NCBI GenBank assembly: GCA_040382095.1
Contig: JBEIGB010000006.1
Coordinates: 1-64,000, forward strand
Source of the DNA: JADJPL01 sp040382095
GTDB lineage: Bacteria; Bacteroidota; Bacteroidia; Chitinophagales; Saprospiraceae
Reading direction: 5' to 3'
DNA length: 64,000 nucleotides
The stretch's first letter is position 1, and each line of letters starts with the position of its first letter. This document shows positions 26,961 to 35,642 of the stretch, piece after piece. The position numbers were made by a program, and so were the translations under genes. The notes below the pieces were generated by a model. That model did not search any database, was not told where the DNA came from, and saw nothing but the letters and a program-made list of their open reading frames with translations.

Positions 26961-27299
26961 TTACAAAAGCAGTTCTTCTACAAGCGTAGAGATTTGGGCG
27001 ATCCGGTCTTTATTCAGGGAATAAAGAATGAACTTGCCGTTGCGCTCCGTTTTTACGACCCCTGCCCGGCGTAGGATTGCGAGGTGCTGGGAAGCGACCG
27101 ACTGTTCCAGCCTCAGCTTAATATAAATATCCGTGACGGTCAGGCCGTCGGCTTCTTCGAGCAGGTGGATAACCCGTTGCCTCAGTTTATGATTAACAGC
27201 CCGCAGAACCAGTACGGCTTTGCGCAACTCTCCATAATCCAATTGTACGTTGTTCTGCCCTTTTTTTAATAGGATAGTCTCGTTCCTTTGCTTTCCCAT
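26961..27299 (-). CDS. ArsR-family winged-helix regulator (copy 2)
   Basis: 112 residues, clearly paralogous to the gene downstream: V-N-H-K-L-R-Q-R-V-I-H-L-L, L-E-Q-S-V-A-S-Q-H-L-A-I-L-R-R-A, V-K-T-E-R-N-G-K-F-I-L-Y-S. Cysteine-free, so again no obvious metal site. The L-E-Q-S-[VI]-A-S-Q-H-L recognition helix is nearly identical in both copies, which suggests overlapping DNA targets and possibly a heterodimer (inference). 84 bp separate the two genes, and the downstream copy has a separate promoter in that gap. Confidence 0.88.
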   Translation of the reverse strand: MGKQRNETILLKKGQNNVQLDYGELRKAVLVLRAVNHKLRQRVIHLLEEADGLTVTDIYIKLRLEQSVASQHLAILRRAGVVKTERNGKFILYSLNKDRIAQISTLVEELLL

Positions 27300-27513
27300 A
27301 AATTCGTGTCTGTTTGATGAAGTTATTTTTTCCCGTAGTCTTTTAGGTGCTGTGCGCCCAGGTAAATCGTCTGGCGAAGCTGCCCCGAAATTCCCTTAAG
27401 CGCAAACTACTATCAACGTATGTAAACCAAACATCATACCAAAATCAGTTTTTAATCATAAATATTTTAATATCTCTTACAGCGATACCCCTTCATCTCA
27501 CCATCTCCATCAC

Positions 27514-28200
27514 TCACAAGATTGCACGCGCCTGGGTGATATTCGGGGGCTTGAGGTAAAGTGGCCCGCAATAGGCCGTATCTGCGAACGCTCCTTGCCG
27601 GAATTTTTTTTCTGCCAGGGCTGGAAATGTCTCGGCAGAAGCGGGTAGTGGTAAAAACAGGGCATTAGCATGGGCGTGTATCCTGCTGTATTTCTCTGCC
27701 GCATTTCCTGTGAATACCATAGATGCCCCGCGGGCGTAATAGGCATCAAACATTTCCGGGGACAATTCAGCGGCCAGGGGTGGTTCAATTTGCTGTCCGG
27801 TTTCTGAATAGAGTGCATAATACGCCTCCATACGGCGTGCATCGAGCATTGCACAGTACAATGCCCCTGGGCGGTTTGCCTCAGCGACGCCCCGTGCCGC
27901 CAATGCCTGCAGGGTATCAATTTCCAGTACCGGAATCCCAAGGGCATAGGCGATACCTTTTGCAGTACTGTAGCCAATCCGGAGAGAAGTGTAAGAGCCA
28001 GGGCCCTGGCTCACCGCTACAGCGTCCAGAGAATGCAGCGCTTTTCCAGCTTGTTTCAGGCAGGAAGCAATCAGCGTCGTGAGCCGGGCAGCGTGATCCA
28101 TCGGCTCCCCCGTACCGTTGAGTGCGAGCAGCTCCCCGTCATCCCCCAGGGCCACCGAACAAACTTCCGTAGCTGTTTCCAGACAAAGTATCAAGGCCAT
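27514..28200 (-). CDS. tsaB: tRNA threonylcarbamoyladenosine biosynthesis protein TsaB
   Basis: 228 residues from the ATG at 28200; an upstream start at 28233 would add a basic, unrelated stretch. TsaB is an actin-like ASKHA protein that activates TsaD in making t6A37 of ANN-decoding tRNAs. Motifs: I-L-C-L-E-T-A-T at the start, D-H-A-A-R-L-T-T-L-I, and the diagnostic G-P-G-S-Y-T-S-L-R-I-G followed by A-K-G-I-A-Y-A. Alone between the ArsR pair and a long intergenic region. Confidence 0.93.
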   Translation of the reverse strand: MALILCLETATEVCSVALGDDGELLALNGTGEPMDHAARLTTLIASCLKQAGKALHSLDAVAVSQGPGSYTSLRIGYSTAKGIAYALGIPVLEIDTLQALAARGVAEANRPGALYCAMLDARRMEAYYALYSETGQQIEPPLAAELSPEMFDAYYARGASMVFTGNAAEKYSRIHAHANALFLPLPASAETFPALAEKKFRQGAFADTAYCGPLYLKPPNITQARAIL

Positions 28201-28734
28201 CAGCAGCAACCTTTTTTTATAGCATCCACACAAAATTTATCCTACCCGGCGTTATTCCGCAGCTATTCACAACGGAACAAAAGCACGGGAACGACAGGGC
28301 AGCAACGGGCATGGCGCACAAGGCAGGGCCAGGGCATGACCAGTCGTTGAGGAAGTCTTTTTTAAGGCTCTTGACAGAGGATTTGTTACTGCGGGGAGTC
28401 TCCGCATGTTTTGCGGGCCCGCGTGGAAATTTTGTAGGTCTCTTTGCTTTTGAATAAAGCTTTCATGAAATGATGGACAAATATAAAAATATATTTCAAA
28501 TATATTACGCAAATTTTTAGATAAATAAATATACTACTTTTAAATGCTATAAACACAAAAGACCATGTAAGACAATAAATTAGGTTTTTAGAATTTTATA
28601 TTTTCATGTTGGAAGTCAATAAATTTATTTCGGCAGGCAGCCCCGGCCACACCGCTACTCCCCCTTCTCAGGGCTTCAGGTGCATGAAAACGACGCTTTC
28701 AGGTTTCCCCGGTGGAGCTCTCGCAAATAGTTAC
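28201..28734. other. Intergenic region between tsaB and prfA
   Basis: No gene I can support. The right part (28440-28620) is very A/T-rich, with CAAATATA at 28478 and near 28497 as possible minus-strand -7 boxes for tsaB, though far from it. Short open frames here lack family features. Confidence 0.5.
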
Positions 28735-28742
28735 TACCTTTG
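28735..28742 (+). promoter_or_regulatory. -7 box for prfA
   Basis: TACCTTTG matches TAnnTTTG, 30 bp before the ATG at 28772. Its place downstream of the earlier in-frame ATG (28712) argues for the 28772 start. Confidence 0.55.
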
Positions 28743-28771
28743 TGCCCAATACTTTAAAAGTTCCGTTGGTT

Positions 28772-29848
28772 ATGCTGGACAAATTACAAGCCATATACGA
28801 GCGTTTTATCCATCTGGAAGAGCAAATTGCCGATCCCGAGGTCATCCTCGATATGAACCGCTACAAGAAAATCAATAAAGAATATAAAGATCTTAAGCCA
28901 ATCGTAGAAGCCTACCAAGCATATCAGAACGTCCTGCACAACCTCCGGAGTGCCCGTCAGGCCCTTCGGGAAGACGACGATCCGGAGATGCAGGAACTCG
29001 CAAAAGAAGAAATTGGTACGCTCGAACCCCACAGGGAAGCATTAGAGGAAGCGCTGAGGATGATGCTGGTGCCCAAAGATGCCGAGGATTCCAAGGATGT
29101 GATTTTCGAAATACGCTCCGGGACCGGGGGAGATGAAGCCAGCCTCTTCGCCGGCGATCTATATCGCATGTATTCGCGGTTTTTCGATACCCAGGGGTGG
29201 AAAGTCGAAGTCCTTGAAGTAAATGAAGGCAGCGTCGGAGGCTTCAACAAGATTGTCCTGGAAGTTCAGGGCGAAGATGTTTTTGGCAAACTGAAATTCG
29301 AGTCCGGGGCGCATCGGGTGCAGCGCGTGCCCAGGACAGAATCACAGGGGCGGGTACATACTTCGGCGGCAACCGTGGTCGTAATGCCCAAACTGGAGAT
29401 GGAGGATGTAGAAATCCGCAAAGAAGACCTTAAAGTAGATACTTTCCGATCGAGCGGCGCAGGTGGCCAGCACGTCAACAAGACGGAATCCGGGGTGCGT
29501 TTCACGCATATCCCTACGGGTATCGTCTCCGAAAGTACAGATGGCCGATCCCAGATCCAAAACCGAGAAATCGCGCTTCAGCGCCTTTACCAAAAAATTT
29601 ATACCGCCAAAAAACGGCAGATCGAGTCGGAACAGGCTGCCAAGCGCAAATCCCTCGTAGGTAGCGGCGACCGTTCCGACAAAATCCGCACTTATAATTT
29701 TCCACAAAACCGCGTAACCGATCACCGTATCAACCTCACCCTCTATACGCTGGACCGCGTCCTGGAGGGCGAAATCGGCGATATCATCGAAGCGCTGCGC
29801 ATCGCCGAAAATGCCGAACGTCTGAAAGGCGAAGAAGTGGGCAGTTGA
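28772..29848 (+). CDS. prfA: Peptide chain release factor 1
   Basis: 358 residues from the ATG at 28772. RF1 recognises UAA/UAG and triggers peptide release. The peptidyl-transferase loop G231-G-Q233 sits in S-S-G-A-G-G-Q-H-V-N. The codon-reading tripeptide is P187-R-T189 in R-V-P-R-T-E-S-Q-G-R-V-H-T-S: the Pro and Thr of the RF1 P-x-T motif are kept (RF2 would have S-P-F), with Arg in the variable middle place. The length matches E. coli RF1 (360). The next gene starts 23 bp after the stop. Confidence 0.95.
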   Translation: MLDKLQAIYERFIHLEEQIADPEVILDMNRYKKINKEYKDLKPIVEAYQAYQNVLHNLRSARQALREDDDPEMQELAKEEIGTLEPHREALEEALRMMLVPKDAEDSKDVIFEIRSGTGGDEASLFAGDLYRMYSRFFDTQGWKVEVLEVNEGSVGGFNKIVLEVQGEDVFGKLKFESGAHRVQRVPRTESQGRVHTSAATVVVMPKLEMEDVEIRKEDLKVDTFRSSGAGGQHVNKTESGVRFTHIPTGIVSESTDGRSQIQNREIALQRLYQKIYTAKKRQIESEQAAKRKSLVGSGDRSDKIRTYNFPQNRVTDHRINLTLYTLDRVLEGEIGDIIEALRIAENAERLKGEEVGS

Positions 29849-29871
29849 ACGGAGTTGCAAAAATCCAATAT

Positions 29872-31260
29872 ATGCCGATACTCTCCCGTCTCTATTCCTG
29901 CTGCTGTGTGCTGCTGCTGGCCTTGCCGCACTACCTCAAGGCACAGGTTGCTGCACAGGAAATTGCTTTCACCCATGTCAATGTGATCACCATGGATGGA
30001 CGAAAGGTCCTGCGCAACCAAACAGTAGTGGTACGTGGATCAGTAATCTATCAGATCGGGCCCGCAAAAAAAACCCAACCGGGTAAGGAGGCTTATATCA
30101 TAGAGGCCAAAGGCAAATTCCTGATACCGGGCATCTCAGAGATGCACGCACACATCCCCATACCTAAGGCGGAAGATGAATCCCTGCTGGAAGAAACCCT
30201 ACTCCTATATTTATATAACGGCATCACCGTAATCCGCGGCATGCTCGGAGACCCTTTTCACCTCATCCTTCAAGACCGTGCCTCGACTGGTAAAATCCTC
30301 AGCCCCCGGGTTTATACCGCCAGCCCTTCCCTAAACGGTAATTCAGTGAAAACGCCGGAAGAAGCGCGGCAGAAGGTCGTTCAATATGCTGCTGAACGCT
30401 ATGATTTCCTGAAAATTCATCCTGGAATTGCCCTACCCGTTATGGAGGCCCTGGCAGCACAGGCCAAGGCATCTAAAATACCGTTTGCCGGCCACGTCCC
30501 GGCTGCCGTGGGTATCCATAAGGCCCTATCCCTGGGATATGCGGCAATTGACCACCTCGACGGGTTTGTCGAGGGCTTGATTCCAGATACTACAGGGATC
30601 CGGCTCGAGGATAATAACTGGTTCGGTTACCCCTTCACCAACCTGGCAGATAAAAAACGGATCAAACCCCTGGTAAAAGCAACGGCAAGGGCTGGCACCT
30701 GGATCGTCCCCACCCAAAGCCTGCTCGTCAACTGGTATGCACCCATCAGCGGGGCAGAACTGGTAAACCAGCCCGGGATGCAGTACGTCGCCCCGGGTAC
30801 GCGATTCCAATGGCAGCGGTTCAAACAACAAATCGTGGACCACCCACGCTACCATCCCGATACCGCCAGGCAGTTTATCGAACTCCGCAAACAAATCCTT
30901 CGGGAAATGGAACGTCACAAGGTCAACCTTCTCCTCGGATCAGATGCCCCACAGGTCGGAAATGTGCCGGGATTCTCCATCCATGCGGAGATGAAAGCGC
31001 TCCATGAAGCTGGCCTTTCTAACTATACGATCCTGAAAAGTGGTACCGTCAACCCAGCCAGATTCCTGGGTGCCGAAGATGCCTTTGGGGTTATCCGGCG
31101 CGGGGCCTCCGCAGATCTGCTCCTGCTCAATGGCAACCCGCTCGATGATATCGCCAATATGCAGCGCATCGCAGGGGTTATGACCCTCGGGCGCTGGATC
31201 CCGGATACGTGGATCACCGCACAACTCGCCGTCATCGCAGCAAAAAATGCAGGACAATAA
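29872..31260 (+). CDS. Secreted amidohydrolase (imidazolonepropionase-like)
   Basis: 462 residues from the ATG at 29872, which gives a signal peptide ending L-K-A-Q. TIM-barrel metal-dependent hydrolase of the amidohydrolase superfamily. Metal ligands by motif: H-A-H in S-E-M-H-A-H-I-P, K in F-L-K-I-H-P (bridging Lys position), H in F-A-G-H-V-P, H in D-H-L-D-G, and D in L-L-G-S-D-A-P. The C-terminal sheet carries the usual G-x-I-x-x-G-x-x-A-D-L-L-L-L-N-G-N-P-L. Secreted members often act on dipeptides such as Xaa-Pro or on organophosphates; the substrate here is not known. Convergent with cutC, with a repeat fragment in the 51-bp gap. Confidence 0.85.
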   Translation: MPILSRLYSCCCVLLLALPHYLKAQVAAQEIAFTHVNVITMDGRKVLRNQTVVVRGSVIYQIGPAKKTQPGKEAYIIEAKGKFLIPGISEMHAHIPIPKAEDESLLEETLLLYLYNGITVIRGMLGDPFHLILQDRASTGKILSPRVYTASPSLNGNSVKTPEEARQKVVQYAAERYDFLKIHPGIALPVMEALAAQAKASKIPFAGHVPAAVGIHKALSLGYAAIDHLDGFVEGLIPDTTGIRLEDNNWFGYPFTNLADKKRIKPLVKATARAGTWIVPTQSLLVNWYAPISGAELVNQPGMQYVAPGTRFQWQRFKQQIVDHPRYHPDTARQFIELRKQILREMERHKVNLLLGSDAPQVGNVPGFSIHAEMKALHEAGLSNYTILKSGTVNPARFLGAEDAFGVIRRGASADLLLLNGNPLDDIANMQRIAGVMTLGRWIPDTWITAQLAVIAAKNAGQ

Positions 31261-31266
31261 CCTAAT

Positions 31267-31311
31267 GAGGCTGTCTCATAAGTACTTTCGCAGCTGCTGC
31301 CGGCAGAATCC
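31267..31311. repeat. Single end of the MITE-like repeat, abutting cutC
   Basis: Starts GAGGCTGTCTCATAAGTAC on the plus strand and continues with a degenerate version of the GCCGCC...GGCAGAAT arm of the 57213-57369 element. Only about 45 bp are present, so it is a half element. It stops exactly at the cutC stop codon. Confidence 0.75.
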
Positions 31312-31944
31312 TTATCCCGTCAGCGCGCCAACAATGAGCCTTCCGTGATATTCCTTTGCCCCAATCAACTCGTGTATCTCCCCGAGATTCATCTCCGTAA
31401 TCTTTCCGGCAGCAATGACGGTCACCGATTCCCCCCCGGCAGCAATCATTTGCCGCAAGGTACTGGCGCCCGCTTTTGCCGTAGCAGCCCCACCGGAGCT
31501 AAGGACGTAGTCAGCTGCCTTTGCTGCACGCAGGGCAGCGACTGCCGCGACAGGATCGGGTGTAAGGTCAATGGCCTTGTGGACGACCACTTTCATCGGC
31601 CGCGCAAGCGCGGCGAGCCTGGAAATCGTAGGTATATCGAGCTGATGCTCCGGCGTAAGTACCCCCAGGACTACCCCTGGTGCCCCCGCTGCCTTGCAGA
31701 ACGCAATCCCCTCGCACATCGCCTCCAGCTCCTCCGCTGAATACACGAAGTCCCCGCCACGCGGACGGATCATCACATGTACCGGGATATCCAGGGCAGA
31801 AAGTGCAAACCGGATAAAGGCATGGGAAGGCGTAAGGCCGTCGAGGTCCAGCCGGGAACACAATTCGATGCGCCCCGCGCCCTGGGCCTGCGCCCTGATT
31901 GCCTGTGCTTCATCATCTACACAAGCTTCTAAAATAAGCTCCAT
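31312..31944 (-). CDS. cutC: CutC-family protein, apparently C-terminally shortened
   Basis: 210 residues from the ATG at 31944. CutC is a TIM-barrel protein linked to copper homeostasis, though its enzymatic role is unsettled. Conserved segments: R-I-E-L-C-S near residue 30, G-L-T-P-S, the signature M-I-R-P-R-G-G-D-F-x-Y-S, V-L-T-P/L-G-V, V-V-H-K-A-I-D, and L-S-S-G-G. The family is normally near 240-250 residues and continues some 40 after the V/K-E-[VF]-H-[AS]-S strand. Here the protein reads K-E-Y-H-G-R-L and stops seven residues later, where a repeat end begins. It starts 10 bp after the 1,161-residue gene, so the two are co-transcribed. Partial function or a decaying gene are both possible. 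Confidence 0.85.
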   Translation of the reverse strand: MELILEACVDDEAQAIRAQAQGAGRIELCSRLDLDGLTPSHAFIRFALSALDIPVHVMIRPRGGDFVYSAEELEAMCEGIAFCKAAGAPGVVLGVLTPEHQLDIPTISRLAALARPMKVVVHKAIDLTPDPVAAVAALRAAKAADYVLSSGGAATAKAGASTLRQMIAAGGESVTVIAAGKITEMNLGEIHELIGAKEYHGRLIVGALTG

Positions 31945-31954
31945 AATATTCGTA

Positions 31955-34900
31955 TTAAAAATCAAAGCCCAGGGCAATATGCAGCCTTGGTTTTTGGATG
32001 GCCCGCGTCTCTATACCCCACCCGTAATCCACACGGACGAAATAGCCGAAAAGGAGCAGGCGTGCGCCCACCCCGTATCCCGCCACGATGGGATCCCTGA
32101 AGTAATTGATCGTGACGAAAACATACTCGTTCCCTGCTTGCCCCTCGCTGATTGTCTCGGTATTCAGCGGGTTGTCTTCGCGGAAAGGATTGTTCCCTGC
32201 CCAGGCAGTACCCACATCAAAAAAGCCGGTAACCTGGAAGTTGCGCAGGAAAGCCGAACTGAGCCTGCGGCTGAAATAGCGGAACAGCGGAACCCGCAGC
32301 TCCGTATTGATCAGGGCATAAGAATTACCATTCCGGATATTGATTGGAAAGCCCCGCATATTGGCCGCAAGCGTCTGAAATACAAAATTACCCGGTGGCA
32401 CCGAGACATTCTGGTTTTGTTCGGGCAGGAGCCAGTTGTCCACCCCGCCCAGATAGTACAGCATTTTTTCACTGCCAAAAGATGTCGTCGCCGCTAACCT
32501 GGTAGCCAACAGGGAATATTTCAGCAAAGGCTGATAAAAACGGGCATCGAGGCCAAGAACCCCGGTATGCCCGTTGGGAAAGTTCAATCCCTGGGTACCG
32601 TTATTACTCAGGCTGAATTTTTGCATCACTTCGCCCATCACACGGGCACGCATACCCGAACGCAGGTTCAGTCCGGTTTCGAGGGTGTTATCAAACACAT
32701 ACTCCAGGCGCAGGCCAATCCGTTGCTGGGTAATCGGCTGGCTGTTCAGACTAGCCTGATCGGTTGCCAGTTGCATGAAGCGGTCGCGCCGCAGAGTAGT
32801 CGTGGCCCGAAGACTCTGAAAAACATCCAAAGGGTAGCGAAGGCCATACTGGCCAAGCAGGATATTGGTTTCCTCTTTGGAAGGAGCGAAAAAGGACTGG
32901 TTGCTCGTTGCCCGGGAATTTTTGGTATAGAATGCAAAACGCTGGTCGAGCCGGTTCTTTTTATTATCAAAAACCGCGAAATACTCTGCTCCATTAAAAG
33001 TTGTAGGAATACGCACACCTCCCCGGATCTGGTAATCTTCGAAAAGATCTTTAATAACCCCTTTAATGAGGAGGCCTGCAGGTGGCGGGGAAAAGCCATT
33101 GGGATTGCCGGCAAGGTTATCCAGCCCTTCAAAGAGCAGGGTGTTATCCACCTGTGTAGTAATCTGGTCGGTACGGAATTGCAGGCGATAGGGGGTAATC
33201 CTGGCCAGATTGATTTTGTGGAGCGGGCGCAGCGCGCCCGGGGCTGGGTATTGATAGATATCAAAAGCGGGCATCGTACTTGTGGATACCGGCACCTGCA
33301 GTGTTTTTTCCCTTTCTATAATCAGCAAAGTATCGCTGCCCGGTTTGCGCAGCACTTCGAAATGATCGGGAAACCCAAACTGGGCTTGAAACAGGAGTCC
33401 TTCCTTCATCCGCAGCGTATCGTCGGGTACTTCCACTTCGAGTGTAGTATTCTGGCCACTTACGGGTAGGCGGCTTCCCAGTGAATACGTAAGCGTATCT
33501 TCAGCTTGCCTGGAAAACTGTCTGCGCAGGCGCTGAAAATACGTATCGGAGGGCCTGGACTGTGGGCGAAGGGCGATTGGAGCTACAAAAAGCTGATTTT
33601 TACCCTGCTGTGGCATTGCGATCACCTGTTTGCCCGCTAGGGGAGCAGTGTGCTGGGCCAGTGCGTTATTTTGAAAATTCGACAGCGAAAATACATATGC
33701 CCGCGTGCGGAGCACGGGTATCAGGCGGATGGAATCAATGAGTGCCGTATCTATATCTGCAAAGCTGGAATCCTCGTGCAGAACAATCTTATCCCCGTCT
33801 TTCAGGAAGATATGGCGCTCGGAATGGTGGACAAAATCTTCCAGATACCCCGCTTCCTGGTTGTAAATCCCGCTCCGGTCGCTCAAATAAGCGAAAAAGG
33901 TCGTATCAATCGCCACCGGACAGCGCTCGTTGGCCAGCGGTGTACGGCTGATCCTTACACATTCGGGCAATTCACGATCGAGGGCATAGTAAAACAGGTC
34001 AAAATCAGGCCGTATGATCTGCGTATCCCTGCGGGGCGGCACGGCAGAAAAGAGGGTATCGGGGCGGTTGGAAGTAAACAGGATGCCCTTTTGACCGTGT
34101 ACGCGCACGAAAGCAACCTCCTGCTCGTCGTAAAAATCGTTGGTCAGTTTCCGGCTCTGACGCGTGCGCGGATAGTAAAGAAACAAATCTGACTGGCTGC
34201 TTGCCGAAGCGGCAAAGACCAGGGAGAAGGGGTCAACGAAGTCCATATCGTACACCCGCTGATATTGTTCTTCCAGCAAGGCAACCTCGGTTTTTCCGGT
34301 AAGGAGATCATAGGTGCCAAAGCGGATATCGTCCCGGAATTCATATAAAATAGCCAACTGGGTGTTATTGGGGTTCCAGGCAATCAACGGGTAATTGTAA
34401 TCTGTTGCCTGCAGGGGGTTGCGTTGGCCGCCTTTAAAGATCATAGCAGGCTTATCGCTGGCAAAATCATACAGGGCCACCCGAAAGCGGCCTATTTTAT
34501 TGGTCACATAGGCCAGCCTCCGACCATCCGGGCTAAGTTTGATCTGGGTGAGCGGCAGATTTTTCCGGTTTTTGATCGGTAATGCGGCTACCGCCGGGTT
34601 ATCTCTGCGCTGGCGGTCTTCCAGAAAACGGCTCCTGAAATGTGCTTCCCAGCCTTCGAGGACTTTTTCGTAGGTCGTCCCCATCACATATAAGAAACCC
34701 GCTTCGACGCTGCGGTTGATCCTGGTCAGGTACAAGAGATTAGAAACAGTGGTCTTACCGAAATTTTCTGCGATATAATACCAGAACGCGTGCCCTGCGA
34801 GACGCGGGTTTTCCTCTGCCAGGCGCACAAATCCCTTGTATTTTTCGCCCAGCATGGCATCACGCAGGGCATTATCATCATTGGAATTCCACGATTCCCC

Positions 34901-35440
34901 TGCAAAAGCCACCAGGCCTTCCTTAAACCATACCGGAAGGTGCAGCATCACGGCATTCTGGACGACTTCCTGGATATTCGAGCCAAAAAGCATGGTATTG
35001 AGGTACACCGATGCGATACCTTCCCTGATCTGACGCCGCAGGTTGCTCTGGTTGCCGTCATAATAAACAAAAATCGTACTCCCTACAATCTTCGTCTGGC
35101 CGCCAGTACTGCTGAAAGCCTCCTCTTCCCCGATATTACTTTGCTTGAAATCCGTGATATCGGTATAAACAATAATCTGTATTTTTTCGTTAATGCGATG
35201 TTCGAGAAGGGCCTGAACGTCGGGAAAGTCGAGTTCTGCCAGTTGGGCGGCTGTCTGCCCGATATTCCGGGACTGTCCGTACCAGAAAATGTAAAAATTA
35301 TCGCTTTCGTACTGAGACCACTCTTCGAAGTTCTTGTGATATTGCACCCGGTTTTTCCCAAACTCCACCTGAGTGCCCTGCCCGACGGCGGAGATGGACC
35401 CAAAGAGGGACAACAACAGCAAAAAGCAGGTTTTCTGCAT
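31955..35440 (-). CDS. Outer membrane protein: degenerate peptidase-MA-like domain, PD40/TolB-like propeller, C-terminal beta-barrel
   Basis: 1,161 residues, signal peptide 1-20 (ends S-A-V-G-Q). Residues about 40-275 resemble the MA-like gluzincin domain of secreted Bacteroidota proteins, including L-P-V-W-F-K-E-G-L-V-A-F. The place of the zinc motif H-E-x-x-H reads R139-E-G-I-A143, so catalysis is unlikely. Residues about 295-620 are PD40/TolB-like propeller blades (L-S-P-D-G-R-R-L-A-Y-V-T, I-A-W-N-P-N-N-T-Q-L-A). The last ~400 residues are beta-barrel-like, rich in alternating aromatic strands, with F-D-V-G-T-A-W-A-G near the end and a terminal G-F-D-F, like the D15/BamA class. Role unknown; it may bind a periplasmic or surface partner through the propeller. 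Confidence 0.8.
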   Translation of the reverse strand: MQKTCFLLLLSLFGSISAVGQGTQVEFGKNRVQYHKNFEEWSQYESDNFYIFWYGQSRNIGQTAAQLAELDFPDVQALLEHRINEKIQIIVYTDITDFKQSNIGEEEAFSSTGGQTKIVGSTIFVYYDGNQSNLRRQIREGIASVYLNTMLFGSNIQEVVQNAVMLHLPVWFKEGLVAFAGESWNSNDDNALRDAMLGEKYKGFVRLAEENPRLAGHAFWYYIAENFGKTTVSNLLYLTRINRSVEAGFLYVMGTTYEKVLEGWEAHFRSRFLEDRQRRDNPAVAALPIKNRKNLPLTQIKLSPDGRRLAYVTNKIGRFRVALYDFASDKPAMIFKGGQRNPLQATDYNYPLIAWNPNNTQLAILYEFRDDIRFGTYDLLTGKTEVALLEEQYQRVYDMDFVDPFSLVFAASASSQSDLFLYYPRTRQSRKLTNDFYDEQEVAFVRVHGQKGILFTSNRPDTLFSAVPPRRDTQIIRPDFDLFYYALDRELPECVRISRTPLANERCPVAIDTTFFAYLSDRSGIYNQEAGYLEDFVHHSERHIFLKDGDKIVLHEDSSFADIDTALIDSIRLIPVLRTRAYVFSLSNFQNNALAQHTAPLAGKQVIAMPQQGKNQLFVAPIALRPQSRPSDTYFQRLRRQFSRQAEDTLTYSLGSRLPVSGQNTTLEVEVPDDTLRMKEGLLFQAQFGFPDHFEVLRKPGSDTLLIIEREKTLQVPVSTSTMPAFDIYQYPAPGALRPLHKINLARITPYRLQFRTDQITTQVDNTLLFEGLDNLAGNPNGFSPPPAGLLIKGVIKDLFEDYQIRGGVRIPTTFNGAEYFAVFDNKKNRLDQRFAFYTKNSRATSNQSFFAPSKEETNILLGQYGLRYPLDVFQSLRATTTLRRDRFMQLATDQASLNSQPITQQRIGLRLEYVFDNTLETGLNLRSGMRARVMGEVMQKFSLSNNGTQGLNFPNGHTGVLGLDARFYQPLLKYSLLATRLAATTSFGSEKMLYYLGGVDNWLLPEQNQNVSVPPGNFVFQTLAANMRGFPINIRNGNSYALINTELRVPLFRYFSRRLSSAFLRNFQVTGFFDVGTAWAGNNPFREDNPLNTETISEGQAGNEYVFVTINYFRDPIVAGYGVGARLLLFGYFVRVDYGWGIETRAIQKPRLHIALGFDF

Positions 35441-35642
35441 GACTTGGGATTTTCGGAACTGAAAGAATAAAGCCTTTACCCTTTAGGCCGTACGCGAAAT
35501 AAACCACCCGGGAATACCCGAATGACAATATAAGAAAATAAACATATAATTTCACTAATCGGACAAAAAATATCAGGCGTACTGCGGCCGCTTCGCACTT
35601 ATCATCCGCACCAGCCTGTTCAACTGCTGCAAAACCGGAGCC

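Noticed and set aside
28267..28512. Minus-strand open frame of 81 codons between tsaB and prfA
   Set aside because: Composition unlike neighbouring proteins, no motif, lies in A/T-rich intergenic DNA.
28958..29340. P-R-T instead of the common P-A-T in the RF1 codon-reading motif as a sign of changed stop recognition
   Set aside because: The middle residue of P-x-T varies among RF1 proteins (other Bacteroidota carry different residues there); Pro and Thr are intact.
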